Positions 3,785 through 5,315 of a stretch of DNA of 5,315 nt are shown one piece after another; position 1 is the stretch's first letter, and each line of letters starts with the position of its first letter. Origin of the DNA: Deltaproteobacteria bacterium. Lineage in GTDB: Bacteria; Desulfobacterota; DSM-4660; Desulfatiglandales; HGW-15. Both the position numbers and the translations under genes were made by a program. Location: positions 1-5,315 of the forward strand of contig JAFDIC010000298.1 in assembly GCA_019308525.1 (NCBI GenBank), given 5' to 3'. Under the pieces are notes generated by a model that was not told where the DNA came from, did not search any database, and worked only from the letters and a program-made list of their open reading frames with translations.

Positions 3785-5315
3785 ATGAAGACGATCTTCG
3801 AAAGTTGCCAACCGAGGGACGAGGTCCTGGAGGGTGAGCTCAAGGATGAAATCTTTCGTGCCAGCCTGAGTGATGTCCATCTTGGCAAAGCTGAAGATGT
3901 CTATAAGAATCCCAAGATCTTTTTCGAGCATACCTATAGGACCGACGGCCTTAAGACTCTATTGAATGAAGTCCTGGGGCGATTGACTGGCGCTAAGCCT
4001 GCAAATAGCCCTGTCATCCGTTTGGAGACCTCCTTCGGAGGCGGGAAAACACACAATCTTATCGCTCTTTATCACCTTGCGAGCGGAAAGGTATCTGCCG
4101 ACTCAGTCTCCGATCTGTTGAATCCGGAATTCATCCCATCAAAGCCTATCCGTATTGTCCCGTTGTCCGGCTCTGATCTTGATCCGAGCGGTGGGATGAT
4201 TCATGGTGACATAACTACATACACCCTCTGGGGAGAAATGGCCTTTCAAGCGGCTGGCCCCGACGGCTACAAGATAATGGAAAAAAACGACAGGGAACGG
4301 GGCCGACCCGGGGAGGCAAGAATAAAAGAGCTATTGGGCAAGGAGCCAACGCTTATTCTCATAGATGAATTTGCCGCCTACCTGAGGGCAGCAAGGGGCA
4401 TTAGGGTAGCGGATACAAACCTTGCAGATATGTCGACGGCCTATCTCATGGCTCTTCTCGGTGCAGCCGCTACCCTGGAAAATGTCGTGGTGGTTTACAC
4501 CCTTGCAGAGTCAACAGACGCGTTTGCCCCAGAAACCGCACAAATCCTTGAGTCCCTGGAGGAAGCTTCCAGAGTGTCTGCGCGCCAAGAGAGAGTAATC
4601 ACCCCTACTGCTGAAACGGAGATTGCTCCCATTGTCACTCGTCGTATGTTCAAGTCCATTTCTTCTGACGCAGCGTCTGAAGTTGCCGCTCTTTACAATA
4701 ATTACTTCAATCAACTCTTGGGGCAAGGTGTGGACCTGCCGCCGCGTGCTGTCCAGGCCGAATACACTCGAGAGATGGAAACCGCCTACCCTTTTCATCC
4801 CGAGTTGCTCACCACGCTAAATCGAAAGACATCCACTATACCGAATTTCCAAAAGACCCGGGGCGCCCTCAGGCTCCTGGGGATGGTCATCCGGAGGCTT
4901 TGGGGACAAAGGCCAAAAGAGACCTTACTCATTCACCCCTGCCATCTTGACCTTGCTGTTGAGGATATACTCAATGACCTTACAAGCAGGTTGCAGAGAC
5001 CGGCTTTCAGACATGTTGTCGAGGCGGATATTACTACCCCGCTAAAAGGATCCAAAGCCCATTCCCAGATTATTGATGACCCCCTACTTCAGGCGGGAAA
5101 GCGGCCTTACGCCATGCGGGCCAGCACAGTCATATTCCTTCATAGTATCGTCCAAGGAGTGGCCTCAGGAGTTGCCCCTGCGGATCTTCTGCTTGGAGTC
5201 CTTCAACCTGGAGATGATCCGGTGCTTCTCCAAAAGGCGCTTGATCAGCTTTATGATACATGCTGGTACCTGGACTACGACGGCAATCGGTATCGATTCA
5301 AGACCGAACCTTCGA
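3785..5315 (+). CDS. DUF499-family P-loop ATPase, anti-phage/restriction-like locus type (5' part)
   Basis: The first 510 codons; the gene runs off the right edge. The family is normally around 1000 residues, so about half is present. Seen: the characteristic N-terminus MKTIFESCQPRDEVL with FFEHTY and GLKTLLNEVLGRLTG (46-69); Walker A TSFGGGKTH (82-90, Lys88/Thr89); Walker B TLILIDEFAAYL (189-200, Asp194/Glu195); a strand ENVVVVYTLAEST (232-244) suited to sensor 1; AYPFHPELL (334-342); and TRGALRLLGMVIRRLW (358-373), with arginines fit for trans-acting ATP contacts. No signal peptide or membrane segment is seen. DUF499 proteins typically sit with a DUF1156 DNA methyltransferase, DUF3780 and helicase genes in anti-phage or restriction-like loci; that knowledge, not anything in this window, suggests defence. 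Start: the ATG has GGAGAG ending 4 bases upstream and matches the family's usual beginning; a GTG four codons earlier is the only other option before a stop. No frameshift or lost motif was seen. Confidence 0.9.
   Translation, partial: MKTIFESCQPRDEVLEGELKDEIFRASLSDVHLGKAEDVYKNPKIFFEHTYRTDGLKTLLNEVLGRLTGAKPANSPVIRLETSFGGGKTHNLIALYHLASGKVSADSVSDLLNPEFIPSKPIRIVPLSGSDLDPSGGMIHGDITTYTLWGEMAFQAAGPDGYKIMEKNDRERGRPGEARIKELLGKEPTLILIDEFAAYLRAARGIRVADTNLADMSTAYLMALLGAAATLENVVVVYTLAESTDAFAPETAQILESLEEASRVSARQERVITPTAETEIAPIVTRRMFKSISSDAASEVAALYNNYFNQLLGQGVDLPPRAVQAEYTREMETAYPFHPELLTTLNRKTSTIPNFQKTRGALRLLGMVIRRLWGQRPKETLLIHPCHLDLAVEDILNDLTSRLQRPAFRHVVEADITTPLKGSKAHSQIIDDPLLQAGKRPYAMRASTVIFLHSIVQGVASGVAPADLLLGVLQPGDDPVLLQKALDQLYDTCWYLDYDGNRYRFKTEPS

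Noticed and set aside
4511..4820. Open frames on both strands inside the DUF499 gene
   Set aside because: Shadows of the DUF499 coding sequence, whose motifs continue without a break through this stretch.

Overview
The window looks like a chromosomal segment from an anaerobic, sulfate-reducer-like deltaproteobacterium (Desulfobacterota). This is inferred from an exported CbiK-type cobaltochelatase of the kind described in Desulfovibrio, placed behind a cobalamin riboswitch, from roughly even GC content, and from the style of the proteins. No ribosomal marker is present, so the taxonomic call is soft. No tRNA, rRNA, transposase or CRISPR array was seen.

Left part (1 to about 860, all on the minus strand): a vitamin B12-controlled transcription unit. 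Read from right to left it has a TTGACA promoter, a cobalamin riboswitch aptamer with a clear B12 box, a strong intrinsic terminator as the expression platform, a 61-codon small protein gene, and the first 95 codons of cbiK with a signal peptide. The cbiK gene runs off the left edge.

Middle part (about 870 to 3460): a complete helix-turn-helix/WYL/WCX transcription regulator on the minus strand is divergent from an ARPP-1 (DUF6569-type) gene on the plus strand. The roughly 200-base space between them holds candidate promoters for both and several repeats that could be operators, including a perfect TTTGAC-N7-GTCAAA inverted repeat. One base of overlap after the ARPP-1 stop, a 64-codon reading frame matches only the C-terminal end of DUF932 (phage/plasmid-like) proteins and is probably a gene remnant.

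Right part (3458 to 5315): a 327-base non-coding stretch with a promoter-like pair, an imperfect direct repeat and a possible 33-codon reading frame leads into the first 510 codons of a large DUF499-family P-loop ATPase. That gene runs off the right edge. DUF499 proteins are usually found beside DUF1156 DNA methyltransferases and helicases in anti-phage or restriction-like loci. WYL regulators commonly control defence genes, and DUF932 genes belong to mobile elements. The reading offered here is that a housekeeping B12/corrinoid locus (left) borders an accessory, probably defence-related island (right), with the WYL/ARPP-1 pair near the boundary. The housekeeping half is well supported. The defence interpretation of the right half is an inference that depends on genes beyond position 5315.
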